DNA of 64,000 bases from Alysiella filiformis (GTDB lineage: Bacteria; Pseudomonadota; Gammaproteobacteria; Burkholderiales; Neisseriaceae), in contig NZ_CP059564.1 of NCBI RefSeq assembly GCF_014054525.1, forward strand, positions 72,357 to 136,356, given 5' to 3'. The notes beneath the pieces are model-generated. The model was given only the letters and a program-made list of their open reading frames with translations, did not search any database and was not told the origin of the DNA. Each line of letters starts with the position of its first letter. The stretch's first letter is position 1. Made by a program: the position numbers and the translations under genes. This document shows positions 36,076-43,879 of the stretch, one piece after another.

Positions 36076-36744
36076 ATGTCCCTATTCAAAAAATTAAAAA
36101 CTTGGCTCAACCCCAACCCCCATATCGCGCAAAATACATCCATTTCACAAGAAAACGATTTATCGCCCGACAACACCAGCCCAGCCGCCCAACCCGTTTC
36201 CCCCACAGAAACCACCGCCGACGAACCCTTGCCCCAAGTGCAAGTTGAGCCGCAATCTGAACCCGAACCCCAAACGGAAACAACCACCACAACACCAGCA
36301 GAAACAACAGCATCGCCCCTACCCGCCCAAATTGACGATGTGATTTTAAAACACGAAGTGGAATTTTGCGGCTTAATGCTGGACAAAACCATGACCGCCC
36401 ACCGCAACTGGCTTGGTAATCTGGAACGGGCATTGCGTGGCGAAAACCCCAGTATCTACAAAACCAAATTGGCAAGCGATGACCGCCTGTGTGAATTGGG
36501 CAAATGGCTGTATAAAAATGAAAAAATATTTTCACCCTACCCCGAATACCACACCTTGATTGAAGCCCACAAACGCTTTCACGAATGCGCTGGCGAAGTG
36601 GTGGAACATCATCGCAAGGAGCGGTTTGCCGATGCCATCGCCTTGTTGCGCCGCGATTTGTTGGTGTATTCAGAAAGCGTCCAAACATCGCTGATGCAAT
36701 TACACGAAAAAGTGAAAGCGGCTGGCGATAACGTTTGTGAATGA
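36076..36744 (+). CDS. Standalone CZB (zinc-sensing) domain protein
   Basis: A 222-residue protein. Residues about 30-85 form a Pro/Thr/Glu-rich low-complexity linker (many TET/PAE). The C-terminal part follows the chemoreceptor zinc-binding (CZB) pattern: TAHRNWLGNLERAL, DRLCELGKWLY and HTLIEAHKRFHECAGEV, giving a His-Cys-His-His set. CZB domains usually regulate chemoreceptors or diguanylate cyclases by binding zinc; here no output domain is attached. It may partner with another protein. The N-terminus FKKLKTWLNP is amphipathic and basic, so it may touch the membrane. Confidence 0.8.
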   Translation: MSLFKKLKTWLNPNPHIAQNTSISQENDLSPDNTSPAAQPVSPTETTADEPLPQVQVEPQSEPEPQTETTTTTPAETTASPLPAQIDDVILKHEVEFCGLMLDKTMTAHRNWLGNLERALRGENPSIYKTKLASDDRLCELGKWLYKNEKIFSPYPEYHTLIEAHKRFHECAGEVVEHHRKERFADAIALLRRDLLVYSESVQTSLMQLHEKVKAAGDNVCE

Positions 36745-36752
36745 GTTTCAGG

Positions 36753-36908
36753 CTGAAACTTTTGCAAAGCTCGGTTTGTCGTGGCAGATTGCATATCTGC
36801 TCTGTTGAGACTTGCAGAAATTTTTATTTTTATCAATAAATTGAAAAAGGGGCGGATATGAAATCTGCCCCTACGTCAGTTTAAAAGTAGGTTTTGCAAA
36901 GGTTTCAG
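36753..36908. mobile_element. Family A miniature element inserted in a DUS
   Basis: 156 bp, ends CTGAAACTTTTGCAAAGC and TTTTGCAAAGGTTTCAG. The left flank is TTTCAGG and the right end runs directly into a full DUS (36904-36918). This fits insertion into a DUS with TTTCAGG duplicated. Confidence 0.8.
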
Positions 36909-36972
36909 GCTGCCTGAAATGTTTTCTAAACCCAAACCGTGTGTTTAATGTCTGTTTCATTTCACCCAAACA

Positions 36973-37014
36973 TAAAAAAACAGCCATTTTCAGGCTGCTT
37001 TTTTGAGTTTGGTG
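36973..37014. repeat. Island attachment repeat, distal copy
   Basis: 42 bp identical to 47106-47147: A7, the hairpin CAGCCATTTTCAGGCTG, T6, then GAGTTTGGTG. Beyond it ATAGCGGGACTT resembles the tRNA sequence ATAGCGAGACTT next to the other copy, but with CGG missing and further changes, so it looks like a displaced and decayed tRNA 3' end. Confidence 0.8.
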
Positions 37015-37082
37015 ATAGCGGGACTTATATTCAATGCTTAACTTATTGAATTTAAAAATCCCTAAAAATCCAATTTTACAAA

Positions 37083-37107
37083 ATACCGTAAAAAATACCG
37101 TAAATTT
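37083..37107. promoter_or_regulatory. Candidate integrase arm/excisionase sites, distal end
   Basis: Two direct copies of ATACCGTAAA at 37083-37092 and 37095-37104 (12-bp period), followed by TTT. The same 25-bp arrangement is repeated exactly at 46956-46980 near the other end of the island, which marks both as likely recombination-protein sites. Confidence 0.65.
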
Positions 37108-37120
37108 GTTGTCGTCATCT

Positions 37121-37489
37121 CTATTTCACGCCCAAAAGTTGAAACAAGCCACCTTTGCCTTTTGCTTGCCCATGCACATAATCAGCATAAATTTTCTTGG
37201 CTGTGATGTACAAGGTAACAGGCAAATCCTGCCCAATGGCTCTTTTTTGTTGCAAAATCGGTGTGATGATACCTGCAATGGAAATGACATCGCCTGTGTT
37301 TTGACGCATTAACTCGTCAATCACAAGTGGGTCAAAGGCAATCACATCGCCGTCCAATTCTTGCACATCAAGATTACTGTTACGATAAGCAAAAACCGTG
37401 ATTTTGGCAATCAAATATTGACTGCCCCTGTTGGTTCGCATGATTTTGGGGGCTAATACCAATCTACCGCTCACAATACCGTCAATCAT
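37121..37489 (-). CDS. OB-fold, SSB-like replication protein
   Basis: A 122-residue protein. IDGIVSGRLVLAPKIM, GSQYLIAKITVFAYR and GDVISIAGIITPILQQ follow the strand pattern of OB-fold single-strand DNA-binding proteins. A basic Gly/Lys C-terminus (GQAKGKGG) replaces the acidic SSB tail. ATG 37487-37489 is used; GTG 37495 is an alternative. It is the last gene of the replication group primase-helicase-SSB. Binding of single-stranded DNA during island replication is inference. Confidence 0.6.
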   Translation of the reverse strand: MIDGIVSGRLVLAPKIMRTNRGSQYLIAKITVFAYRNSNLDVQELDGDVIAFDPLVIDELMRQNTGDVISIAGIITPILQQKRAIGQDLPVTLYITAKKIYADYVHGQAKGKGGLFQLLGVK

Positions 37490-37524
37490 ATTCACTCACT
37501 TTCATTTTTTGGTTTGCTGGGTGT

Positions 37525-37772
37525 CATTCCCAAAATTCCCACCATTCCCACCATTCCCACGTTTTTTTGTGTGGCAGAGCTGAAAATTTCACAAAATGAC
37601 AAATTCAAAATTTTAACACATTGATTTTAAATTATTTTATAACATTTGCGAAAAAGTTTTTTCATATATATGCAAAAAGTACTGGGAATTGTGGGAATTG
37701 TGGGAATTAAATTTAAATTCAATAACTTAAAAATTTATTTACTGGGAATTTGCTGGGAATTGATTGGGAATT
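37525..37772. repeat. GGGAATT iteron cluster (distal end of the island)
   Basis: In the AT-rich gap 37496-37877, ATTCCC occurs four times at 9-bp spacing (37526-37558). GGGAATT then occurs three times at 9-bp spacing (from 37684, 37693, 37702) and three times at 11-bp spacing (from 37744, 37755, 37766). The same motif is arrayed near the integrase end (45415-45551). No gene is visible in the gap. I interpret it as an origin or regulatory site for a replication protein. Confidence 0.65.
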
Positions 37773-37877
37773 TATTTAAAAACAATATATTAGATAATAA
37801 ATTGAATAAATTCAATATTTTAAAATCAATGAAAACCGTGATAATTCGGCTCAATCATCACGGTTTCAGGCTGCATT

Positions 37878-39689
37878 TTATGCTTTTGGCTCAATTTCAG
37901 GTGGTTGAAAACCTTGTAAACAATACATTCGCGTATTTTCTGCCAAGTGCAATAAGCTACTCATTTCTTTTGTGATTTTCATCTTATTGCGCTGTGGGCT
38001 TTCCGACACCAGCCAGCCGCAATCACGCAACACCTTGCAAACAAATTTCACATCAAAACCTTTGCAAATTTCCTGCTCAAATACCGTGTCATTGATGTAA
38101 ATGCGCCCATTGCTTTTTAGGCGATAGCCAGCGTGGTTGCGCCCTGTGGCTGGCTCTACGGGATAACTGCCCCTGTCAATCAGGTAAAGCCGTTCGCCAT
38201 GCCCATGCTCTTGCATGAAGTGGATTGCGTTGCGTAGGATTTGGTTTTCTTCACGGTTGCCCTTGCCGTCTCGTGCATACCAATCCATGAAACAGGCGCG
38301 TATGCCAGCCATGCCAACACCTTTTTCAAAGCCTGTTACGCCCCATTCGCTTGCCAATTCCAACGCGGCTGCCACCAAAATAAAGCGTTTTGCCACGCGT
38401 TTAGGCTGGCTATCCATATTGGGCGGCAACATTGCGCCAAATTCCAAGCGAAGTTGGTTAATTCGGGCTAGGGTTTTTTCAGGCTGCTGGCGCATATTTT
38501 TCGTTAATTCAAGCAAATAGGCGCGAAATGCGCTGCCATAAATGCGTTTGGCACGGCTTTCCAAGTGCATTGCCAATTCAGCCGAATTGTCAAAATCATG
38601 CAGGGTATCAAACGAACCGAAACCCTTGCCCACATCGGCTGAAATCGCTGGCAATCGCACGGCTTGCCCTGCGTTCCATTCCAAACCGTCTTGTTTCAAG
38701 TAATGCTCTGCGTCATATTCGCCATTGGAAATGGCTAACACGCGCCATGTTTGCTGTACGCGGTTGCCGCCTTGTTTCGCGCCTTGCAATTTGGACACGC
38801 CGTTGAAAATGGAATAGGCTACGTCTTTAACCGTTTTTTGGTCTGCCTCGCCAATTTCATCAAGAAACACAATGCCGTCATTGTTGGCGGCTGCGTGGTT
38901 GTCAAAGCCCAAACTTGTGCCTTTCCATTGGACTTTTAAGCCTGTTGGCTCGCCCATCGCGGAAACCGCCACCATGCCAGCAATGCTTTTGCCGATTGAA
39001 CTGCTGCCAAAGAAATGAAAACCGCCACTCTCTTCACGCAATACGCCCAATAATGGCGCGGCAAACACCACGCCCAAAGCCAGCAGCAAACGCGAATTAC
39101 CACGCGCATACCGCGCAATCTCATTTTGCCAATCTTTCAGGCTGCCTGAAACGGTATAAGCGGCTTTACGGCTGTTGTCGCCTGTGTAGATAACCTTGCT
39201 TTCCGCGTGTCCGATGACTTCGCCATTTGGCAAAACGTAGGCGGTGCAGCTTTCATCACACCAGCCACCGCGTGATGTGATTTGCCATTCGGTACACTCC
39301 CCGTCCCATTGTACATAATCCCACAATTCGGCTTTGTAGCGGTCTTTAATGCAAATGCTTAAATTTTCACGCAAATAACTTAAACCGTCATTGCGCCCCA
39401 CCAAGCCCAATGGAAACGCTGCCACTTTTTTCACACCGCGCCCATTGCGTTGATATTCAATAATGCGGTATTCGCGCTCATCGCTCTGCCCACGCCCGAC
39501 AATGCGGAATGGGTCGGCAATGCGTACACGCGGTTTGGCAAATGTGATACCGTGTTTATCCACGCCCACGCCATGATAATACAAGCCTGTTGGCAAGCAT
39601 TCAAAATAGGGTTTCAAATCGCTGTGTTGTTCGTCATTGCCCATGTTTGCCAAGTCTGCCAATTCTTTGTTTTGATATTTGTTTTCCAT
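37878..39689 (-). CDS. DUF927-family helicase/ATPase
   Basis: A 603-residue protein. FHFFGSSSIGKSIAGMVAVS (about residues 226-245) is the Walker A region and GIVFLDEIGEAD (about 275) the Walker B, as in DUF927 proteins, which pair with primases in phages and islands. The N-terminal 200 residues form the usual DUF927 lead domain. The C-terminus GRIYINDTVFEQEICKGFD and the following winged-helix-like region may bind DNA. A DUS at 39136 is read in frame as SGSLK. AAGGATAAAATT precedes the ATG. The primase stop is 4 bp upstream, so the two are co-translated and likely act together, like the fused P4 alpha protein. Confidence 0.88.
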   Translation of the reverse strand: MENKYQNKELADLANMGNDEQHSDLKPYFECLPTGLYYHGVGVDKHGITFAKPRVRIADPFRIVGRGQSDEREYRIIEYQRNGRGVKKVAAFPLGLVGRNDGLSYLRENLSICIKDRYKAELWDYVQWDGECTEWQITSRGGWCDESCTAYVLPNGEVIGHAESKVIYTGDNSRKAAYTVSGSLKDWQNEIARYARGNSRLLLALGVVFAAPLLGVLREESGGFHFFGSSSIGKSIAGMVAVSAMGEPTGLKVQWKGTSLGFDNHAAANNDGIVFLDEIGEADQKTVKDVAYSIFNGVSKLQGAKQGGNRVQQTWRVLAISNGEYDAEHYLKQDGLEWNAGQAVRLPAISADVGKGFGSFDTLHDFDNSAELAMHLESRAKRIYGSAFRAYLLELTKNMRQQPEKTLARINQLRLEFGAMLPPNMDSQPKRVAKRFILVAAALELASEWGVTGFEKGVGMAGIRACFMDWYARDGKGNREENQILRNAIHFMQEHGHGERLYLIDRGSYPVEPATGRNHAGYRLKSNGRIYINDTVFEQEICKGFDVKFVCKVLRDCGWLVSESPQRNKMKITKEMSSLLHLAENTRMYCLQGFQPPEIEPKA

Positions 39690-39693
39690 AATT

Positions 39694-40767
39694 TTATCCT
39701 TGATTTTGGGTTTGTCGTGCCAGCAGGTCTAACACATCGTTGTCGTGTTCAGGCAGCCAAATGCGAATATTGCCTTTCAATGCGCTGTGGTAACGCCTTT
39801 GCAGCGTTTGGGCTGCCTGTAAACCTGTTTGGTTGTTGTCATTGTCTGCTACGATAATCAGGCGTTTAACCCATTCAGGCAGCCTGAAACCTGCTATGCG
39901 GTTTGCCGCGCCACACGCCCACACATTCAAGCCGTTTATGCTGTGTATGGCGATTGCGGTTTCAATGCCTTCACACACCACCAAAACGCCCTTTAATTCC
40001 TGTTCAGGCTGCCTGAAAAGGGGGATTGCCGCGCCCATTAACGCGCCTGAATACATAGAACGGTGCTTTTTCGCGTCCAAAGGCTGTTGCGTGGCAAAAT
40101 CGCGCAACTGAATTTTGCTTACAACACCTTGTTTTTTCATTAAATAGGTTAAATGTAAGCCCAATAATTCGCCATCATTCGCCCGAAACGCACCCACCAT
40201 TGCAGGAAAACGCCCCAAACATTTGCCATTGTGCCAATACGGTAAAGCCACATGAACACGCAAGGCTTTATGACAAATTGGCAAATTTTCAGGCTGTGGA
40301 ATGCCGCGCCCACGCAAATAATCCACAATCACATTGTGCGTTTGCCATGCTTTGCTGCTCGTCCAAATTTGCGTGAGTTTTTCGCGTTGCTGCTCGTCTT
40401 GTCGTGGCGCGTTTTGGGGCGTGGGGCGTTTTTCAGGCAGCCTGAATGCGTGGGCGTGGCGCGTACCACCCATGCCCAAACATTCCGCCACGCGCTTTAA
40501 GGCTTCGTTGAAATCGCAACCAAACACCAGCATAAGCAAATCAAAACCGCTACCGCCTTGTGGGGCGCATTGATTGCAAATCCACCAGCCACGCCCCCCA
40601 TTGTCGGTAAAGCGAAAACGGTCTTTCCCACCACAAGCAGGGCAAGGTTGATGTTTGTTTTTGTTTAATAAATTTTTAGGAATACCCAAAGCAGTTAAAA
40701 TTTCCACCCACCGCCCATTAGCAGCGTGTTTCACATCACTTAAAGTGAATTTGGGTTGATTCATCAT
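39694..40767 (-). CDS. P4-type primase: zinc ribbon plus Toprim
   Basis: A 357-residue protein. CPACGGKDRFRFTD and WWICNQCAPQGG (residues about 42-72) form the P4-type primase zinc ribbon. VVCEGIETAIAIHSINGLNVWACG and KRLIIVADNDNNQTG give the Toprim Glu and Asp-x-Asp. It would lay primers for island replication. It lies directly before the DUF927 helicase (4 bp). Three DUS copies lie inside the gene (39874, 40003, 40432) and are translated as FRLPE or FRQPE. AAGGAACC precedes the ATG. Confidence 0.9.
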   Translation of the reverse strand: MMNQPKFTLSDVKHAANGRWVEILTALGIPKNLLNKNKHQPCPACGGKDRFRFTDNGGRGWWICNQCAPQGGSGFDLLMLVFGCDFNEALKRVAECLGMGGTRHAHAFRLPEKRPTPQNAPRQDEQQREKLTQIWTSSKAWQTHNVIVDYLRGRGIPQPENLPICHKALRVHVALPYWHNGKCLGRFPAMVGAFRANDGELLGLHLTYLMKKQGVVSKIQLRDFATQQPLDAKKHRSMYSGALMGAAIPLFRQPEQELKGVLVVCEGIETAIAIHSINGLNVWACGAANRIAGFRLPEWVKRLIIVADNDNNQTGLQAAQTLQRRYHSALKGNIRIWLPEHDNDVLDLLARQTQNQG

Positions 40768-40778
40768 GTGTTGGTTCC

Positions 40779-41390
40779 TTATTTTTCGCGTTGCCGTTGG
40801 TCGTAGGCGCGTTTTCGTGCTGCACCGTCTGCGTGTTTGCGTGGTCTGCCACCCTTGCGTTTGGGTGCGCCAAGTAGCGGTATTTGCGGCATGGCACGGT
40901 GTGGATTGGGTGCGACTGGGCTAACATCAATCACATCATCGTCATCACGCCCCCAAAATGGCAAACGTTGGCGCGGTGGCGGTTCACGGCGTGGCTCGGT
41001 TACGACAATCACACGTTCACGTTGTGGTGGCTTGTGGTGCGTTTCAGGCTGCCTGAATGCTTGGCGTGGTTCGCGTTGTGGGATTTGGCGCGGTGGTGGC
41101 GTGGTGTAATTGTGTATGCGTAGCGGTGGTGTTTCACGCGGTGGCGCAACATAGCCCAAACGCCGATTGACTTGATAATCAATAAATTCTTGGTCGTGGC
41201 GGCAAACGGTTTCCAATAGGTATTGCATGGTGCGTTGTCGCCTTGTTTCGGAAAATGCCACATATTCGCGCAATTCTTCATTTTGTTTGGCAATGCCATA
41301 GTGTTTGACTGTAAGCGCAAAAGCTGCTGCCAATGATAAAGCTGCCAAAACAAAAAACAGCGTTACACCAATGATTTGTTCAAGGGTCAT
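40779..41390 (-). CDS. Membrane-anchored protein with basic AT-hook-like tail
   Basis: A 203-residue protein of unknown function. Residues 5-28 (IIGVTLFFVLAALSLAAAFAL) form one transmembrane helix. A coiled-coil region follows (KQNEELREYVAFSETRRQRTMQ), then a Pro/Arg-rich stretch with a DUS-encoded FRQPE. The C-terminus KRKGGRPRKHADGAARKRAY resembles a GRPRK AT-hook with a basic helix. It could tether island DNA to the membrane. It is the first gene of the replication operon (11 bp before the primase) and starts next to the iteron array. AAAGG precedes the ATG. Confidence 0.65.
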   Translation of the reverse strand: MTLEQIIGVTLFFVLAALSLAAAFALTVKHYGIAKQNEELREYVAFSETRRQRTMQYLLETVCRHDQEFIDYQVNRRLGYVAPPRETPPLRIHNYTTPPPRQIPQREPRQAFRQPETHHKPPQRERVIVVTEPRREPPPRQRLPFWGRDDDDVIDVSPVAPNPHRAMPQIPLLGAPKRKGGRPRKHADGAARKRAYDQRQREK

Positions 41391-41427
41391 GGGGTGTGCC
41401 TTTCTGCCCTACCCTGCTGCTGGTGTG

Positions 41428-41779
41428 GTAACGAAACTGGAAAAAGTGGGGTTTCGTTACTGCCCCAATGGGGTAGGGCGGTTTTTGGGGGTTTCGTTAC
41501 AAGGTTTCGTTACCTTTTGGGGTGGTTTCGTTACCTGTTTCGTTACATGGTGGGGCAGTTTCGTTACCATTTTTGGGGTTTCGTTACCGCCCTTTTGGGG
41601 GTTTCGTAACAAAATGGGCAGGTTTCGTTACCATTTTTGGGGTTTCGTTACCGCCCTTTTGGGGGTTTCGTAACAAAATGGGCAGGTTTCGTTACCATTT
41701 TTGGGGTTTCGTTACCGCCCTTTTTGGGGTTTCGTAACAAAATGGGCAGGTTTCGTTACCATTTTTGATGTTTCGTTAC
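41428..41779. repeat. Iteron array of GTTTCGTTAC, 17 copies (candidate replication origin)
   Basis: I count 13 exact copies of GTTTCGTTAC on the + strand (41451, 41491, 41504, 41525, 41537, 41558, 41578, 41622, 41642, 41686, 41706, 41750, 41770). There are three GTTTCGTAAC variants (41601, 41665, 41729) and one inverted copy (41428). From 41558 the spacing cycles 20, 23, 21 bp, so a 64-bp unit repeats just over three times. A spacing of about two helical turns puts the sites on one face of DNA, as in plasmid iterons. Frames through it (FRYHFWGFVT...) are translations of the repeat, not genes. It lies directly upstream of the replication operon. Confidence 0.85.
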
Positions 41780-41793
41780 CCTGCTGGTGGATT

Positions 41794-41985
41794 TCATTTG
41801 TATGATTTGCCCTGCTCTTGCGCCATTTGCGCTGTTAGGGCATGTTGCGTATCGCAAACAAACTGAAACACATCATCAAGGCTCAAAGTTTCATCGGCAT
41901 GGCACATCAAAACCACCACGCATTCCAGAGCGTCCACACCGCCTTGCAAATGGGCGATTGTGTGAGATAAATCGGGCTTATTCAT
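41794..41985 (-). CDS. Small island protein, 63 aa
   Basis: Not recognised. MNKPDLSHTIAHLQGGVDAL followed by DETLSLDDVFQFVCDTQHALTA (key part LDDVFQFV) is predicted helical throughout, with two or three short helices. AAAGGAT precedes the ATG at 41983-41985. It lies just after the iteron array, on the same strand as the other island genes. It may be a regulator or replication accessory, by position only. Confidence 0.55.
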   Translation of the reverse strand: MNKPDLSHTIAHLQGGVDALECVVVLMCHADETLSLDDVFQFVCDTQHALTAQMAQEQGKSYK

Positions 41986-42088
41986 TTTCAAAATCCTTTA
42001 AAATCAAAATATTGATTAAATGATATGGCTGTAAAAAGCCTGCCTTGCTGGTGTGGCAGCAAGGCGCGTTTAAAAATTCAAATGGGGT

Positions 42089-42478
42089 TTAGTATTGGGG
42101 GGATTGTGCAGGCAGAATAGGGGACGCATTCAGCGAAGTGCCAAGCTCCACCAAATAGGGCAGCAATTCGCCAACAACTGCGGCAAAATCAGCCAATAAT
42201 AACGGTGTGATGTATTCAGTCGCATTGCCATACTTGCCATTCGCAACAACAAAAGACAAGGCATTTAAAGTATCGCCCAAAGTAACGGCTGTGGTTTCAA
42301 TATACGAATGCAGCATTGAAATGCTTTCAGGGGGGACAGCAGAACAGCTTTGATTGGCAATCGCCAACAAATGCGCGTTTTTCAGCAAGCCAACCAAGCC
42401 TGTACTTGCGCTGGTGTCCAAAATGGCATTGATTTCGGTTTGATTGATGATGATTTTGTCAGATGATTGATTTTGCAT
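42089..42478 (-). CDS. Hypothetical island protein, 129 aa
   Basis: Not recognised. It is mostly helical, with hydrophobic stretches (GLVGLLKNAHLLAIANQ, LLADFAAVVGELLPYLVELG) that look like amphipathic packing helices rather than membrane spans. AAGGAATTG precedes the ATG at 42476-42478. It is followed 100 bp later by the 63-aa gene. Confidence 0.6.
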   Translation of the reverse strand: MQNQSSDKIIINQTEINAILDTSASTGLVGLLKNAHLLAIANQSCSAVPPESISMLHSYIETTAVTLGDTLNALSFVVANGKYGNATEYITPLLLADFAAVVGELLPYLVELGTSLNASPILPAQSPQY

Positions 42479-43083
42479 GATTGCAATTCCTTATGTTTTT
42501 AGAGAATTTAAGAAAGCCCAAATTGGGGGCGGTACTCTCTCTGGTCATAAGTAGTCCAGTCTGCGCCTTGCGGTTGGCAGATACCGCCATAAACTTTTTT
42601 GAAAGGGGCGCATGAAACGTGCAGATGTGTTTCAGGCTGCCTGAAAAAGAAATAGGCGATAAAAAACGGCTTTTCAACCCATGCCGTTTGGGTACTTATG
42701 ATTTTTGAGAGAACCAAAAATATAACTTCAATTCTCGTGGTGTTCAATGCTTGTTTTGTAGTTAAATCCTAAAATCATTGTTTTTCATGATGATTTTGTT
42801 TGGTGTATTGGTGCAATCGGGCGTTTTCAGGCAGCCTGAAATTGACAATTTCGCCACACACCGCCATAATCGCAAGCATGAGTACCGTTGAGTACCAAGG
42901 GCATTGTGTTTCGGCATAATGCCCTTTCACTTTTTCAGGCAGCCTGAACGGTGTTACCAAAAGCCTATAAAGCAGGCTTATTGGCGTTTTAAAAGGCTTT
43001 GTCCTGTTGGATAAACAAACACACCACCCAAACACCACAACGCAATTTGAGCGCGTTTTATCGCTGCCTGAATGCCTTTATCT
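42479..43083. other. Intergenic region of the island with three DUS copies
   Basis: About 600 bp without a gene I can support. DUS copies lie at 42631, 42826 and 42934. Short frames here (for example 42508-42747 and 42775-43038) start at TTG or lack a ribosome-binding site and read through DUS, giving FRQPE or FRLPE, so I leave them out. Confidence 0.6.
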
Positions 43084-43527
43084 TCACGACAACATCGGAT
43101 TGAGCTTTTTCGCCATACGATGATAGGGCGATTGCGGCTGATACGGCTGCCCCACGGGCATAATTTGCGTACGTTCAATGATTTTGCGCCATTGTTTCAA
43201 GCTCAATTCGCCTGTTTGCTGCGACACAATCACATCATGCAACTGGCAAAGGGTGGCGATTTGGTCTTGTTCACATTCGTTTTCACGCGGCAAGGGCATG
43301 AAAAACATCAAGGCATTGTATTTATGGGCTAATGCCACACAACGCATAAACAAGGCTTTTTCATATCCCACAACGGTTTTTTCAGGCAGGGTTTGGGCTA
43401 CGGCAACATCGCGCCAACTTTTGCCCTGCTTGGCAAAGCCACGCAATTCATCAGGCGTAAACATAGACATATACTGAATGCGCCCATCGCTGGTGTGTTT
43501 GTGATTACTGATTAAGAGCATATTCAT
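43084..43527 (-). CDS. Hypothetical island protein coupled to alpA
   Basis: A 147-residue soluble protein of unknown function. MFTPDELRGFAKQGKSWRDVAVAQ followed by EKTVVGYEKALFMRCVALAHKYN suggests a helical N-terminal region, possibly with a helix-turn-helix. The ATG at 43525-43527 follows the alpA stop by two bases, the stop itself lying inside a DUS-like sequence, so translation is probably coupled. An internal start at 43470 is possible. Confidence 0.6.
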   Translation of the reverse strand: MNMLLISNHKHTSDGRIQYMSMFTPDELRGFAKQGKSWRDVAVAQTLPEKTVVGYEKALFMRCVALAHKYNALMFFMPLPRENECEQDQIATLCQLHDVIVSQQTGELSLKQWRKIIERTQIMPVGQPYQPQSPYHRMAKKLNPMLS

Positions 43528-43529
43528 TT

Positions 43530-43769
43530 TCAGGCTGCCTTTCTTGTTTGGTGTTGTTGGTTGCGCTGCTCAATGCGTTTGAGCAGCCATTCGTTGATTT
43601 CGCTTTCTACCCAGCCGCTTGATTTAGCGGATAATTTAATCAATGTGGGGAATTCGGGGTCATACAAATGGCTTTTTGGGTTGGCTTTGGCATAAATGGC
43701 AGAACGGCTCAAAGCGGTCATGTGCATGACTTCGGGCAATTTCAAAATTCGGATTGTTTGAGTAGTCAT
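43530..43769 (-). CDS. alpA: AlpA-family transcriptional regulator
   Basis: A 79-residue protein. RILKLPEVMHMTALSRSAIYAKAN is the MerR-like helix-turn-helix of AlpA. FPTLIKLSAKSSGWVESEINEWL is the conserved second half (RW-x-E-x-E-x-x-x-WL pattern, with GWVESEINEWL). AlpA proteins activate excision and satellite genes in P4-like elements and Gram-negative phage-inducible islands. GGAG precedes the ATG. The stop codon is within a DUS core (last residues RKAA). Confidence 0.92.
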   Translation of the reverse strand: MTTQTIRILKLPEVMHMTALSRSAIYAKANPKSHLYDPEFPTLIKLSAKSSGWVESEINEWLLKRIEQRNQQHQTRKAA

Positions 43770-43879
43770 TAGTGGCTCTCCATGTGTTTACGATAGGCAA
43801 AATAATAGCCGTTATGCTTGTACAACATAACGGCATGGGTGGCTCATAAGGCTTTACGGGCAGCCTGTAAAGGTGGTTT

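Noticed and set aside
41305-41737. Several + strand ORFs of 71-122 codons reading FRYHFWGFVTALLGVS-like sequence
   Set aside because: They are translations of the 64-bp iteron unit in different frames, have no separate ribosome-binding sites and look like nothing but the repeat.
41558-41779. CRISPR-like look of the regular repeats in the island
   Set aside because: The units are 64-bp tandem copies with 10-bp cores; there are no unique spacers of 30-40 bp and no cas genes.
42508-43038. Minus-strand ORFs with FRQPE/FRLPE segments in the island gap
   Set aside because: They start at TTG or weak codons, lack ribosome-binding sites and read straight through DUS copies.
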